DNA of 9,888 nucleotides from an uncultured Eubacteriales bacterium. GTDB lineage: Bacteria > Bacillota_A > Clostridia > Peptostreptococcales > Anaerovoracaceae. Each line of letters opens with the position of its first letter. Position 1 is the first letter of the stretch. The stretch lies in the NCBI GenBank assembly GCA_902790885.1, contig CADATR010000060.1:1-9888 (forward strand), read 5' to 3'. This document shows, piece by piece, positions 1 to 6,916 of this stretch. Both the position numbers and the translations under genes were made by a program. Below the pieces are notes generated by a model, which saw only the letters and a list, made by a program, of their open reading frames with translations, searched no databases and was not told the DNA's origin.

Positions 1-737
1 CGTCCGAGCCTGTTGTGGTCGCGGTTCTTGATATCCGCGAGGTAAGCGAGATACTCCTCGAGGTCTTCCTTCTTTGTGAAGGCAGTTCCGTAAATACGTG
101 TGAGCATCTTGTTATGCTCATCGCCTCTCCAGTATGCTCCGGAGCTCGATGTGAGTGCAAACGCCTTGATAGGCTTTGTGCTCATGATGTGCGGGCCTGC
201 GCAGAGCTCAACGAAATCGCCCTGCTTATAGAACGAGATAGCCTCGTCTTCAGGAAGGTCTTCGATGAGCTGCACCTTGTAAGGCTCGTCCTTCTCCTTG
301 TACATCTGAATGGCTTCTTCTCTCGGCATCTCAAAATACTCGAGCCTGTCGCCCTTCTTGATGATCTTCTTCATTTCGGCTTCGATCTTGTCGAGGTCTT
401 CTCTTGTCAGAGGCGGCATGTCGAAGTCATAGTAGAATCCGTTGTCGATTGACGGTCCGATCGCAAGCTTTGCTTCAGGATAAAGATGCTTTACAGCCTC
501 TGCCAGAACGTGCGAGCATGTGTGTCTGTATGCGCGCTTTCCCTCATCTGAGTCGAAGGTCAGGATGTTGAGCGAGCAGTCCTTGTCTACGACTGTTCTG
601 AGGTCAACGGCCTTTCCGTCTATCTCAGCGATGCAGGCGACTCTGGCGAGCCCTTCGCTCAGGTCTCTCGCGATGTCATAAGCGGACATCGGCTGAGCAT
701 ACTCTTTCTTACTTCCGTCTTTCAGTGTGATTACCAA
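1..737 (-). CDS. thrS: Threonyl-tRNA synthetase, N-terminal part (cut by window edge)
   Basis: Charges tRNA-Thr with threonine in the cytoplasm and edits mischarged Ser-tRNA-Thr. About 245 N-terminal residues are present; the class II catalytic core and anticodon domain lie outside the window. Seen: a TGS domain at about residues 1-60 (opening MVITLKDGS), then the second additional (editing) domain with HTCSH at 72-76 and ELCAGPH at 177-183, giving the H72, H76, C179, H183 set typical of ThrS editing sites. The catalytic domain is just starting at the edge (KNRDHNRLG). The start is TTG at 737-735: no ATG lies in frame before residue 17, the TTG gives the usual ThrS N-terminus, and GGAGG sits 8 bases upstream. 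The gene follows a T-box leader that senses uncharged tRNA-Thr. Identity is secure. Confidence 0.97.
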   Translation of the reverse strand, partial: MVITLKDGSKKEYAQPMSAYDIARDLSEGLARVACIAEIDGKAVDLRTVVDKDCSLNILTFDSDEGKRAYRHTCSHVLAEAVKHLYPEAKLAIGPSIDNGFYYDFDMPPLTREDLDKIEAEMKKIIKKGDRLEYFEMPREEAIQMYKEKDEPYKVQLIEDLPEDEAISFYKQGDFVELCAGPHIMSTKPIKAFALTSSSGAYWRGDEHNKMLTRIYGTAFTKKEDLEEYLAYLADIKNRDHNRLG

Positions 738-745
738 TTTGTTTT

Positions 746-750
746 CCTCC
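746..750 (-). promoter_or_regulatory. Ribosome binding site that fixes the TTG start of thrS
   Basis: GGAGG lies 8 bases before TTG (737-735). No ATG or GTG lies at a proper distance, so this site decides the non-ATG start. Confidence 0.85.
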
Positions 751-813
751 TTAATTCTCTGGTCTCCGCCATACGGGAGCGGAGCAAGGTGTTATGATAT
801 ATGCGGAAGGGAC

Positions 814-850
814 AAAAAATAGTCCCCTCCGACGTGCTGTCAGAAGGGAC
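814..850 (-). terminator. T-box intrinsic terminator upstream of thrS
   Basis: A 12-bp stem pairs GTCCCTTCTGAC (850-839) with GTCGGAGGGGAC (833-822), including two G-U pairs, around a 5-base loop, followed by TATTTTTT. It overlaps the antiterminator at 843-850. Confidence 0.93.
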
Positions 851-891
851 GCATACTCGGGTATGTATGAGTATCCGTGGTTCCACCCATC
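843..891 (-). promoter_or_regulatory. T-box antiterminator
   Basis: The classic bulged antiterminator can be drawn completely. Helix A1 pairs GATGGG (891-886) with CCCTTC (848-843), with one U-U mismatch. The 7-base bulge TGGAACC (885-879) carries the UGGN that binds the tRNA acceptor end. Helix A2 pairs ACG (878-876) with CGT (851-849). After a G-G mismatch, A2 continues with ATACTC/GAGTAT, giving six more pairs and a longer A2 arm than the textbook form. The A1 3' strand is also the 5' strand of the terminator, so the two folds exclude each other. The core reads ACCACG where the consensus is ACCGCG, and the paired base changes with it. Confidence 0.9.
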
Positions 892-1070
892 TTCCGGTAA
901 ATCCTTTTACCGGCACTCATTCGGACTTTTAACGCTGTCCGGGCGGGCATGATTGGTGCCACTCGGAGGTGGTTTTCGGTACACCGGGACTTAGGATGAT
1001 TCCAGCTGCCATCCCTCTCTGGCAAGCCCCATTGGCGAACTTACTGTCCTCGTCATCGTTTTACCCGCCT

Positions 1071-1099
1071 ATGATACAATTTTTAAGGTCTTATTTCAA
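1071..1099 (-). promoter_or_regulatory. Sigma-A promoter of thrS, inside the end of thiI
   Basis: TTGAAA (1099-1094), a 17-base spacer and TATCAT (1076-1071). The -35 lies in thiI codons and the thiI stop sits in the spacer. The predicted start, near 1064, falls just before the first T-box motif, which supports the call. Confidence 0.8.
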
Positions 1100-2261
1100 C
1101 TATTTCTTCGGACTCCACCGCATTCTTCACAAGCGTTTCGACATCGAGAGCCGACTCCGACTTTTCGATGCGGTCCTTTTTAGGCTTTGTGACCGGATGC
1201 TTAGGCAGGAACACCGTGCAGCAGTCCTCATAAGGCTGTATGGAGATATCATATGTTCCTATCTCGCGGGCCTTGTCCATTATGTCCACCTTATCCATAG
1301 CGATAAGCGGTCTCATTACAGGCATCTCAACCACGCTGTCGGTCACGACTAGAGCTTCGGCAGTCTGGCTTGCAACCTGTCCGAGGTCTTCGCCTGTTAT
1401 GAGCATCATGCAGCCGTTCTTCAGAGCCACCTGCTCGGCTATCCTCATCATGAAGCGCCTTACCAGAAGAGTGGTCTCATCCTCAGGGCAGTTCTTTACG
1501 ATCTCTTCCTGTATAGGGAGCAGATTGATCACGTGCATCTTTACAGTGCCCATGTATCCGGCAAGTGTCCTTACGAGCTCCTCCACCTTGCGCTGAGCCC
1601 TCTGGCTTGTGTATGGATATGAATGGAAGTGCACTGCCTCGATGCTCATTCCGCGCTTTGCCATCATGAATGCCGCAACAGGGCTGTCTATGCCGCCGCT
1701 CATCAGGATCATTCCCTTTCCGTTAGTGCCGAGAGGAAGGCCTCCGAAACCGCGGATCTTGTCCCTGAATATGTATGCGCCCTCGCGTCTTACATCAACG
1801 GTCAGCACGCAGTCAGGATCATGAACGTTCACGCTGAGCACCTTGCATGCCTTGAGTATCATTCCCCCTACCTGACGGGCTATCTCAGGCGACTCAACAG
1901 CGAAGGATTTGTCGGCCCTCTTGCCCTTTACCTTGAAGGTCCTGATGTCTTCAGTCTCTATCACCTTCTGCATGTATTCGGCAGCGAGTCTGCCTATCTC
2001 GTTGATATCCTTAGGCGCTTCGACAGCCGGGCTGACCGACGCAACTCCGAACACCCTTACGCACTTTGCGATGACTTCATCTTCAGGTATATCCGAAGGG
2101 ACTCTGACAAACATGAGGCCGTCGATCCATCTTGCCTCTGCGCCATCATAGCATCTGAGCGCGTTTTTGACTCTTTCGAGCAGAACGCGTTCAAAGTACG
2201 GTTTATTCATTCCTTTAAGCGCGACCTCGCCGCACCTTACTATATAAAGATTTTTTTCCAT
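1083..2261 (-). CDS. thiI: tRNA 4-thiouridine synthase (sulfurtransferase) ThiI, without rhodanese domain
   Basis: Adenylates U8 of tRNA with ATP and replaces its oxygen with sulfur, giving 4-thiouridine. In some bacteria ThiI also serves thiamine thiazole synthesis. The 392 residues show an N-terminal ferredoxin-like segment (about 1-60), a THUMP domain (about 61-170) and a PP-loop ATP pyrophosphatase domain with SGGIDS at 188-193, then GEDLGQVASQT (290-300) and EDCCTVFLPKHPVTKP (345-360). The cysteine pair 347-348 includes the position equivalent to the conserved first catalytic Cys. The protein ends where the E. coli form adds a rhodanese domain, so it is the short form known from Bacillus. 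It starts 19 bases after the desulfurase stop, with a weak ribosome site (GGGTG), suggesting coupling. The neighbouring desulfurase is the likely direct persulfide donor. Its 3' end carries the thrS promoter. Confidence 0.96.
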   Translation of the reverse strand: MEKNLYIVRCGEVALKGMNKPYFERVLLERVKNALRCYDGAEARWIDGLMFVRVPSDIPEDEVIAKCVRVFGVASVSPAVEAPKDINEIGRLAAEYMQKVIETEDIRTFKVKGKRADKSFAVESPEIARQVGGMILKACKVLSVNVHDPDCVLTVDVRREGAYIFRDKIRGFGGLPLGTNGKGMILMSGGIDSPVAAFMMAKRGMSIEAVHFHSYPYTSQRAQRKVEELVRTLAGYMGTVKMHVINLLPIQEEIVKNCPEDETTLLVRRFMMRIAEQVALKNGCMMLITGEDLGQVASQTAEALVVTDSVVEMPVMRPLIAMDKVDIMDKAREIGTYDISIQPYEDCCTVFLPKHPVTKPKKDRIEKSESALDVETLVKNAVESEEIVEIRP

Positions 2262-2280
2262 TTCTTAAACACCCTGTATA

Positions 2281-3465
2281 TCAGCGGAAGCTTCCTAGTC
2301 TGCGGAAGCGCTCAACGGCTGCCTTTGTGCGGTCGATCACACGGTCCATCTCTTCCACAGTATTGAATTCAGAGAAGCTGAAGCGCAGAGCTCCTTCTAT
2401 CTCCTTGTGAGTCATCGACATTGCCTGCAGCACATGGCTGTCTCCTGTCTTGTTGGATGAGCAGGCAGAGCCTGTCGATACGTATATGCCGTCCTGTTCA
2501 AGCGTGTGCAGGAGCACCTCGCCGCGGGTGCCCTCAAAGGATACGTTCAGCACTCCCGGACAGCGTTTGCCGTGCTCATGCATCGTGTAGCCAAGGTCTT
2601 CAGGGCCGTTTACCACGATATCCTTTATTTCTGCCCTCAGCCCGTTGAGCAGATAGTTGTTGACTATGCCCATGCGGCTTGTCTTCATGATGAGATCTGA
2701 ACATGCCATCTTAGCAGCAAGGCCCATTCCCGCGATCCCCGGAGTATTCTCGGTGGATGAGCGGAATCCGCCTTCCTGACCGCCGCCGATTATATACGGA
2801 GGCAGGCTGTGGCGCTTTTTCATGTAGATAAAGCCCATTCCCTTAGGCCCGTGGAACTTATGAGCGCTGGCAGTAATGATATCGACGTCTATGTCATCGA
2901 GCGGGAGCTTGCCGAAAGCCTGTACGGCATCGGTATGGGATATGATATCCGTACCGTGCTGCCTGTTGTATTCCCTTATTGTGCGGCTTACAGGTATCAC
3001 CGGCTCGATGGTGCCGACCTCGTTGTTTACAGACATGATAGAGACGATAATAGTGTTTTCGTCAAGTGCCGCTTTCAGCACCTGTTCCTCCACATATCCG
3101 TCAACATCCACATCGAGAAACACTACTTCAAAGCCGTCTTCCTTAAGTCTTTTACATGTTTCAAGAACAGCAGGGTGCTCAACCTTGGTAGTGATGATCT
3201 TTTTACCGCGGCGTCTTAGCTTGCGCGCGGCCGAGAGCAGAGCCATGTTGTCGCTCTCGGTGCCGCCTGACGTAAACACTACGCTGCCGGCAGGCGGCAG
3301 CAGATCTTCGATCTGCCTGCGCGCGTCATACAGCAGGTTGCCCGCCTCAAATCCGAGCGCATGCAGCGAAGAAGGATTGCCGAAGTTGTCTCTGGCGACG
3401 TTATACATCAGGTCAGTCACTTCATCATATTGTCTGGTCGTGGCACTGTTATCGAGATATATCAT
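2281..3465 (-). CDS. Cysteine desulfurase (NifS/IscS family), probable sulfur donor for ThiI
   Basis: A PLP enzyme that takes sulfur from L-cysteine as a protein-bound persulfide and releases alanine. The 394 residues begin MIYLDNSATT, the family signature. Seen: VFTSGGTESDN (63-73) for PLP phosphate binding, VEHPAV with H97 stacking on PLP, SHTDAVQAFGK with D179, the Schiff-base lysine K203 in SAHKFHGPKG, and the persulfide cysteine C335 in TGSACSSNKTG. All key residues are intact. It is followed by thiI at a 19-base gap, the arrangement of the Bacillus nifZ-thiI pair, so I infer a role dedicated to tRNA thiolation. A housekeeping Fe-S role (IscS) cannot be excluded, but no iscU, iscA or iscR lies nearby. 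The ribosome site (AGGAAGG, 8 bases before ATG) is imperfect. A terminator hairpin lies directly upstream and no clear promoter lies between them. Confidence 0.94.
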   Translation of the reverse strand: MIYLDNSATTRQYDEVTDLMYNVARDNFGNPSSLHALGFEAGNLLYDARRQIEDLLPPAGSVVFTSGGTESDNMALLSAARKLRRRGKKIITTKVEHPAVLETCKRLKEDGFEVVFLDVDVDGYVEEQVLKAALDENTIIVSIMSVNNEVGTIEPVIPVSRTIREYNRQHGTDIISHTDAVQAFGKLPLDDIDVDIITASAHKFHGPKGMGFIYMKKRHSLPPYIIGGGQEGGFRSSTENTPGIAGMGLAAKMACSDLIMKTSRMGIVNNYLLNGLRAEIKDIVVNGPEDLGYTMHEHGKRCPGVLNVSFEGTRGEVLLHTLEQDGIYVSTGSACSSNKTGDSHVLQAMSMTHKEIEGALRFSFSEFNTVEEMDRVIDRTKAAVERFRRLGSFR

Positions 3466-3484
3466 TACGTATGCCTTCCTTTAG

Positions 3485-3511
3485 AAAGGCTCCTCTCGCG
3501 AGGAGCCTTTT
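3485..3511 (-). terminator. Hairpin between rny and the cysteine desulfurase gene
   Basis: A perfect 11-bp stem, AAAGGCTCCTC (3510-3500) with GAGGAGCCTTT (3495-3485), closed on the minus strand by the GNRA tetraloop GCGA. The tail on this strand is short (CCTTTCTAAAG), so termination may be partial. Read on the plus strand, the tail TTTTGATTTTTTA is better, but no plus-strand gene is seen. Confidence 0.75.
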
Positions 3512-3521
3512 GATTTTTTAC

Positions 3522-5063
3522 TTATTTTGCGAAGTCCGTTGCTCTTGTCTCTCTTACGACATTTACCTTGATCTGTCCCGGATATTCGAGCTCCGCCTCG
3601 ATCTTCTTGGCGATCTCTCTTGCCAGCATCGGCACTTCGTCGTCCTTTACCTGGTTTGGCTTGACTGCGACTCTGATCTCGCGGCCTGCCTGGATAGCGT
3701 AGGATTTCTCAACGCCCTTTGTGGTATTGGCTATGTTCTCAAGATTCTCGAGTCTCTTGATGTAGGATTCGAGTGTCTCTCTTCTTGCTCCCGGTCTGGC
3801 AGCGGACAGTGCGTCTGCTGCTGCTACGAGCATGGCCTCAAGCGTTGTAGGCTCCACATCTCCGTGGTGAGCTTCCACTGCGTTGATGACCTTCCAGGAT
3901 TCCTTGTACTTCTTGCAGATATTGACACCGATCTCAACGTGAGTTCCCTCTACCTCGTGGTCGATGGCCTTGCCTATATCGTGCAGGAGTCCGGCTCTTC
4001 TGGCAAGTCTAGGATCGAGTCCCAGCTCTTCTGCCATCATTCCGGCAAGTGTAGCCACCTCGATGGAGTGCTGAAGAACGTTCTGTCCGTATGAAGTCCT
4101 GTATTTGAGTCTTCCGATGAGTCTTACGACTTCCGGGTTCAGGTTGTGAACGCCGGTCTCGAAGCAGGCTCTTTCGCCCTCTTCCTTGATGATGGTGTTG
4201 ACTTCCTTTGTAGCTTTCTGGACCATCTCTTCGATCCTTGCCGGATGGATACGTCCGTCAACGATCAGCTTCTCAAGAGCGATCCTCGCGATCTCCCTTC
4301 TAACAGGATCAAATCCCGAAAGGATGACTGCTTCAGGAGTATCGTCGATGATGAGGTCTACGCCTGTCAGAGTCTCGATGGCTCTGATGTTGCGGCCCTC
4401 TCTTCCGATGATGCGGCCCTTCATGTCGTCATTCGGAAGGCTGACGACTGAAACCGTGGTTTCTGTTACCTGATCAGATGCATATCTCTGTATCGCGGTA
4501 GTGATGATCTCTCTTGCTCTCTTGTCAGCTTCTTCTTTCGCTTCGCTTTCGATGCTGACTATCATGTCCGAAGCATCCTTGCGGATCTCTGTCTCGAGTT
4601 CCTGAAGGAGCAGATGTTTCGCTTCTTCTCTGGTGTACCCGGATATTCTCTCGAGTTCTTCCACCTGCTTCTGGATGTAGGCGTCGATCTCCTTGTGCTT
4701 TTCGTTCATCGACTGCTCTCTCTTTGTGAGACCGTTTTCGCGTTTCTCGATGCTCTCGAGCTTGCGGTCGATGTTCTCCTCTTTCTGGAGGATCCTTCTC
4801 TCAGCCTTTGTGACCTCAGCCCTTCTGGACTTCAGCTCACCTTCGTATTCTTCTCTCAGCTTGTGTATTTCCTCTTTTGCCTCAAGCACCTTCTCTTTCT
4901 TGAGGTTCTCGACAGTATTCTGCGCATCCAGTATCATGTTTTTGGCCTGCTGTTCTGCGCTTCCTATGGCCTTCTCTCCGACATTCTTACGAAGTATATA
5001 ACCAATCGCTATACCGACAATAAGGACTACAATGCTGATCACAACAGCTACAACTGGTGACAT
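3522..5063 (-). CDS. rny: Ribonuclease Y, membrane-anchored endoribonuclease
   Basis: Initiates mRNA decay by internal cleavage at the inner face of the membrane, and in Bacillus is associated with the degradosome-like network. The 513 residues match the usual family size (about 520). Seen in order: one N-terminal membrane span (about 3-25), a long charged coiled coil (about 35-185, dense in E, K and R), a KH RNA-binding domain with [13 protein letters not shown] (216-228), and an HD domain with QHS (H332), LLHDIGK (H361, D362), EAHHGD (H399, H400) and [12 protein letters not shown]. All metal-binding positions appear intact. The start is ATG at 5063: AAGGAGG lies 5 bases upstream, whereas a GTG two codons earlier overlaps that ribosome site. 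Transcribed from its own strong promoter with a leader of about 135 bases. Confidence 0.97.
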   Translation of the reverse strand: MSPVVAVVISIVVLIVGIAIGYILRKNVGEKAIGSAEQQAKNMILDAQNTVENLKKEKVLEAKEEIHKLREEYEGELKSRRAEVTKAERRILQKEENIDRKLESIEKRENGLTKREQSMNEKHKEIDAYIQKQVEELERISGYTREEAKHLLLQELETEIRKDASDMIVSIESEAKEEADKRAREIITTAIQRYASDQVTETTVSVVSLPNDDMKGRIIGREGRNIRAIETLTGVDLIIDDTPEAVILSGFDPVRREIARIALEKLIVDGRIHPARIEEMVQKATKEVNTIIKEEGERACFETGVHNLNPEVVRLIGRLKYRTSYGQNVLQHSIEVATLAGMMAEELGLDPRLARRAGLLHDIGKAIDHEVEGTHVEIGVNICKKYKESWKVINAVEAHHGDVEPTTLEAMLVAAADALSAARPGARRETLESYIKRLENLENIANTTKGVEKSYAIQAGREIRVAVKPNQVKDDEVPMLAREIAKKIEAELEYPGQIKVNVVRETRATDFAK

Positions 5064-5068
5064 AAGCA

Positions 5069-5075
5069 CCTCCTT
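5069..5075 (-). promoter_or_regulatory. Ribosome binding site of rny
   Basis: AAGGAGG, continuing as TG, closely matches the anti-Shine-Dalgarno complement. With 5 bases to ATG (5063), it rules out the GTG at 5069, which lies inside the site. Confidence 0.8.
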
Positions 5076-5133
5076 ATCAATTATTTGGATTTTGTAGTAT
5101 ATACATTATCTACGCATTTTTGCTGTAATAATC

Positions 5134-5163
5134 TTTATATATAGAGCCCTTACCCCCTGTAAA
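5134..5163 (-). promoter_or_regulatory. Possible second rny promoter
   Basis: TTTACA (5163-5158) is followed by a TATATATAAA run: TATATA after 16 bases or TATAAA (5139-5134) after 18. The spacing is acceptable but the -10 is ambiguous. Confidence 0.4.
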
Positions 5164-5204
5164 TACAACATATATGCGGTTAGATGACATAAACATACAT
5201 AGGT

Positions 5205-5233
5205 ATTATACATACACGTGTATTTCCAGTCAA
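5205..5233 (-). promoter_or_regulatory. Strong sigma-A promoter of rny
   Basis: TTGACT (5233-5228), exactly 17 bases, then a perfect TATAAT (5210-5205). It begins directly after the U-tract of the murE terminator. Predicted start is near 5198. Confidence 0.92.
5212..5223. promoter_or_regulatory. 12-bp palindrome in the rny promoter spacer (candidate operator)
   Basis: ATACACGTGTAT is a perfect inverted repeat lying wholly between the -35 and -10 of the rny promoter, a place where a bound protein would block RNA polymerase. I know no named regulator with this exact site. A 12-bp palindrome is expected by chance a few times per 10 kb, so only its position makes it notable. Confidence 0.4.
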
Positions 5234-5234
5234 T

Positions 5235-5266
5235 AAAAAAGAAGCAGCTGTTTGATGCTGCCTCTT
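5235..5266 (-). terminator. Intrinsic terminator of the radC-murE unit
   Basis: The stem AAGAGGCAGC (5266-5257) pairs with GCTGCTTCTT (5248-5239) over 10 bp with one G-U pair. The loop is 8 bases and the stem runs directly into a U-tract ending near 5235. It lies 10 bases past the murE stop. Confidence 0.9.
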
Positions 5267-5276
5267 TCCTGCATTC

Positions 5277-6914
5277 CTATTTCATGAATTCGATGACTAC
5301 ATCGGCGTCAGACGGCGTGTCTATGTACCTGATGCCGCGCTTCTCGCGTGTCTCGCGCCCCTTGCCCGGCAGGAAGAGTATCGTGTCATCGTCCATCAGC
5401 GTGATGGCCTTTTTTATCGCCTCCACCCTGTCGGTTATGATCTCGCACTTTCCGCCCGCGGCCTCTACGAAGCCGGCTATCTCGCGGCATATCTTATTTA
5501 CATCCTCTTCGCCGTAGTCTTCCTCGGTGATGATCGAGTATGAGCAGTTGTGCCCTGCTATGGTGCCCAGCTCCTCACGCCTCGCGAAGGCCTTGCCGCC
5601 AGGGCAGCCGAATACTATCATCATCTTTTTGCCCGGGAATTCTTCCTTGATCGTCTCAAAGAACTTCTCATAGCTGAGCTTGTTATGGGCATAGTCGACT
5701 ATCGCGATGCGCTTTCCGTCTTCACTGTAGAACACCTCCATGCGCCCCGGTGAGACCGCTCTGGCAAGACCCGCCTTCACATACTCAAGAGGTACTCCGA
5801 GAAGAGCTGAAAGGGATACAGCCGCAAGCGCGTTCTCTACGTTTATGGTTCCGAAGGTGCCGAGAGCGAACTCCTCATCAAAATCATCATAGCCCTCTAT
5901 GGATTTTCCCCTGGCTCTGAAAGTCACCTTTCCTTCGCAGGACTTCACATCGTATCCGTATACATCGGCGTCAGGATCTTTCTGGCTGAAGCTGATGACA
6001 TACGGGCAGTCCGCCGAGGCTGCTCTTATGCGCTCCTGCTCATCGCAGTCCAGATTGATGCATGCCCTGCGGCAGTGAGCGAAAAGTCTTAGCTTTGACT
6101 CCAGATAGTCATTGAAGTCCGGGTGTTCTATGGCGCTGATATGGTCGCTTCCTATGTTGAGGAAGGCTCCCGCAGCGAATTCTATCCCGGTCACCCTTCC
6201 GTACTTGAGCGCCTGGCTCGACACCTCCATGGTCATATAGCTTATGCCGCTATTAAGAGCGTTGTTCATGTGCTGATAGAGCTCCATGATCTCAGGCGTT
6301 GTCAGATGAGACTCTTCCTCTATGACGCCGTCATAATTGTCTATGCCGGAGCATATGGCGCTTCTCTTTCCGCCCGTGGCCTCCATGTACGCGTCAAGTA
6401 TATATCTCATGAAGTACGCAGTGGTTGACTTGCCCTTGGTGCCTGTGATGCCTACCATGCAGAGATCATCAGAGAGCTTTCCGTAGAATGTCTCAGCGAT
6501 GACCGGCATGGCGCTTCTTACGTCGCTTACAAGGATCTCAAGGCACGATGCCTCAGCCCTTTCGAGTATGCGGCCGGCGGCAGCGGCAGCTTCCTCATCG
6601 CTTACCAGACTGCACGACGGCCCTGCTGATGCGTCAGGGTCTTCCCTGACATAGCAGACCGCGCCCTTTTCTATCGCGTCATTGAGATACTGCTCCTTGA
6701 AATGAGCTCCCTTTACGACAAACAGACTGCCTTCTTTTGCCTCCTGTGAGTTGTAGGTGATGCCCTTTACCTCACAGGCTCCGAGCTCCTGCATGCGGGG
6801 TTCTGTATATAAAGCCATTATCGCGCTGCATGACGGTTCTCCGCCTATCGATGTAAGCAGACCCGCCATTCCCAGTGAATCTATAAAATCCTGAATCGTA
6901 ACTTTTCTTTCCAT
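5277..6914 (-). CDS. MurE-family UDP-MurNAc-tripeptide ligase, atypical (lysine-type-like clade)
   Basis: MurE enzymes use ATP to add the third amino acid of the peptidoglycan stem to UDP-MurNAc-L-Ala-D-Glu. The 545 residues contain the Mur fold: an N-terminal UDP-binding domain (about 45-145), a central ATPase domain with P-loop GTKGKSTT (158-165), MEVSSQALKYGR (229-240) and YLESK with K274 at the carbamylated-lysine position, NVENALAA (358-365), and a C-terminal domain with DYAHNKLS (407-414). GTKGK rather than GTNGK resembles lysine-adding MurE of lactic acid bacteria as I recall them. The amino-acid-selecting motif is DNPR in DAP ligases, but here the matching stretch reads ITEEDYGEED (462-471), so substrate cannot be assigned. 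It starts two bases after the radC stop with no clear ribosome site, implying coupling. It lies outside a division/wall cluster and may be a paralogue. Confidence 0.85.
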   Translation of the reverse strand: MERKVTIQDFIDSLGMAGLLTSIGGEPSCSAIMALYTEPRMQELGACEVKGITYNSQEAKEGSLFVVKGAHFKEQYLNDAIEKGAVCYVREDPDASAGPSCSLVSDEEAAAAAGRILERAEASCLEILVSDVRSAMPVIAETFYGKLSDDLCMVGITGTKGKSTTAYFMRYILDAYMEATGGKRSAICSGIDNYDGVIEEESHLTTPEIMELYQHMNNALNSGISYMTMEVSSQALKYGRVTGIEFAAGAFLNIGSDHISAIEHPDFNDYLESKLRLFAHCRRACINLDCDEQERIRAASADCPYVISFSQKDPDADVYGYDVKSCEGKVTFRARGKSIEGYDDFDEEFALGTFGTINVENALAAVSLSALLGVPLEYVKAGLARAVSPGRMEVFYSEDGKRIAIVDYAHNKLSYEKFFETIKEEFPGKKMMIVFGCPGGKAFARREELGTIAGHNCSYSIITEEDYGEEDVNKICREIAGFVEAAGGKCEIITDRVEAIKKAITLMDDDTILFLPGKGRETREKRGIRYIDTPSDADVVIEFMK

Positions 6915-6916
6915 AC

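Larger units (their letters stand above)
814..1064 (-). promoter_or_regulatory. T-box riboswitch leader of thrS (specifier ACC, threonine)
   Basis: This class I T-box leader reads the charging state of tRNA-Thr and lets RNA polymerase continue into thrS when uncharged tRNA accumulates. Seen on the minus strand: the stem I entry GACGAGGACAGTA (about 1052-1040) with its AGTA motif. GAGG pairs with CCTC (969-966), closing a specifier loop whose 3' side reads GAAAACCACCTC. ACC at 973-971 is followed by A, as usual for a specifier, and matches tRNA-Thr(GGU). A short stem II-like hairpin, GGCA/TGCC, lies at 960-946. Stem III is a perfect 8-bp hairpin, CCGGTAAA/TTTACCGG, at 913-894. The T-box core GGGTGGAACC (888-879) and the terminator follow. 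The start of the RNA near 1064 is inferred from the promoter. The variable base in UGGA predicts a U discriminator on the partner tRNA (inference). Confidence 0.95.
5064..5204 (-). promoter_or_regulatory. Long AT-rich 5' leader of rny
   Basis: About 135 bases lie between the predicted transcription start (near 5198) and the rny ATG. They are AT-rich apart from a GGGGGTAAGGG block at about 5157-5147. I see no known riboswitch motif and no strong hairpin. A second weaker promoter may lie inside it. Confidence 0.5.

Noticed and set aside
731..1025. Two 61-codon minus-strand reading frames upstream of thrS
   Set aside because: They run through the T-box stems, antiterminator and terminator, and their translations show no recognisable pattern; the RNA structure explains the sequence.
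1064..1069. GGCGGG (1069-1064) pairing with CCCGCC (947-942) as the basal helix of T-box stem I
   Set aside because: The pairing is perfect, but the predicted transcription start near 1064 would leave most of the 5' strand out of the RNA.
1623..2366. A 247-codon plus-strand frame opposite thiI
   Set aside because: It is a shadow of the thiI/desulfurase coding strand: no ribosome site, no family resemblance, and it crosses from one real gene into the next.
3485..3520. Terminator for a plus-strand gene
   Set aside because: The plus-strand tail is T-rich, but no plausible plus-strand gene lies upstream of it.
2876..4094. Plus-strand frames of 202 and 207 codons opposite the desulfurase gene and rny
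   Set aside because: Antisense shadows of intact, well-conserved genes; their low-complexity Ser/Leu-rich translation is typical of reverse-frame reading.
5069..5069. GTG as the rny start
   Set aside because: It lies within the AAGGAGGTG ribosome site; the ATG at 5063 has proper spacing.
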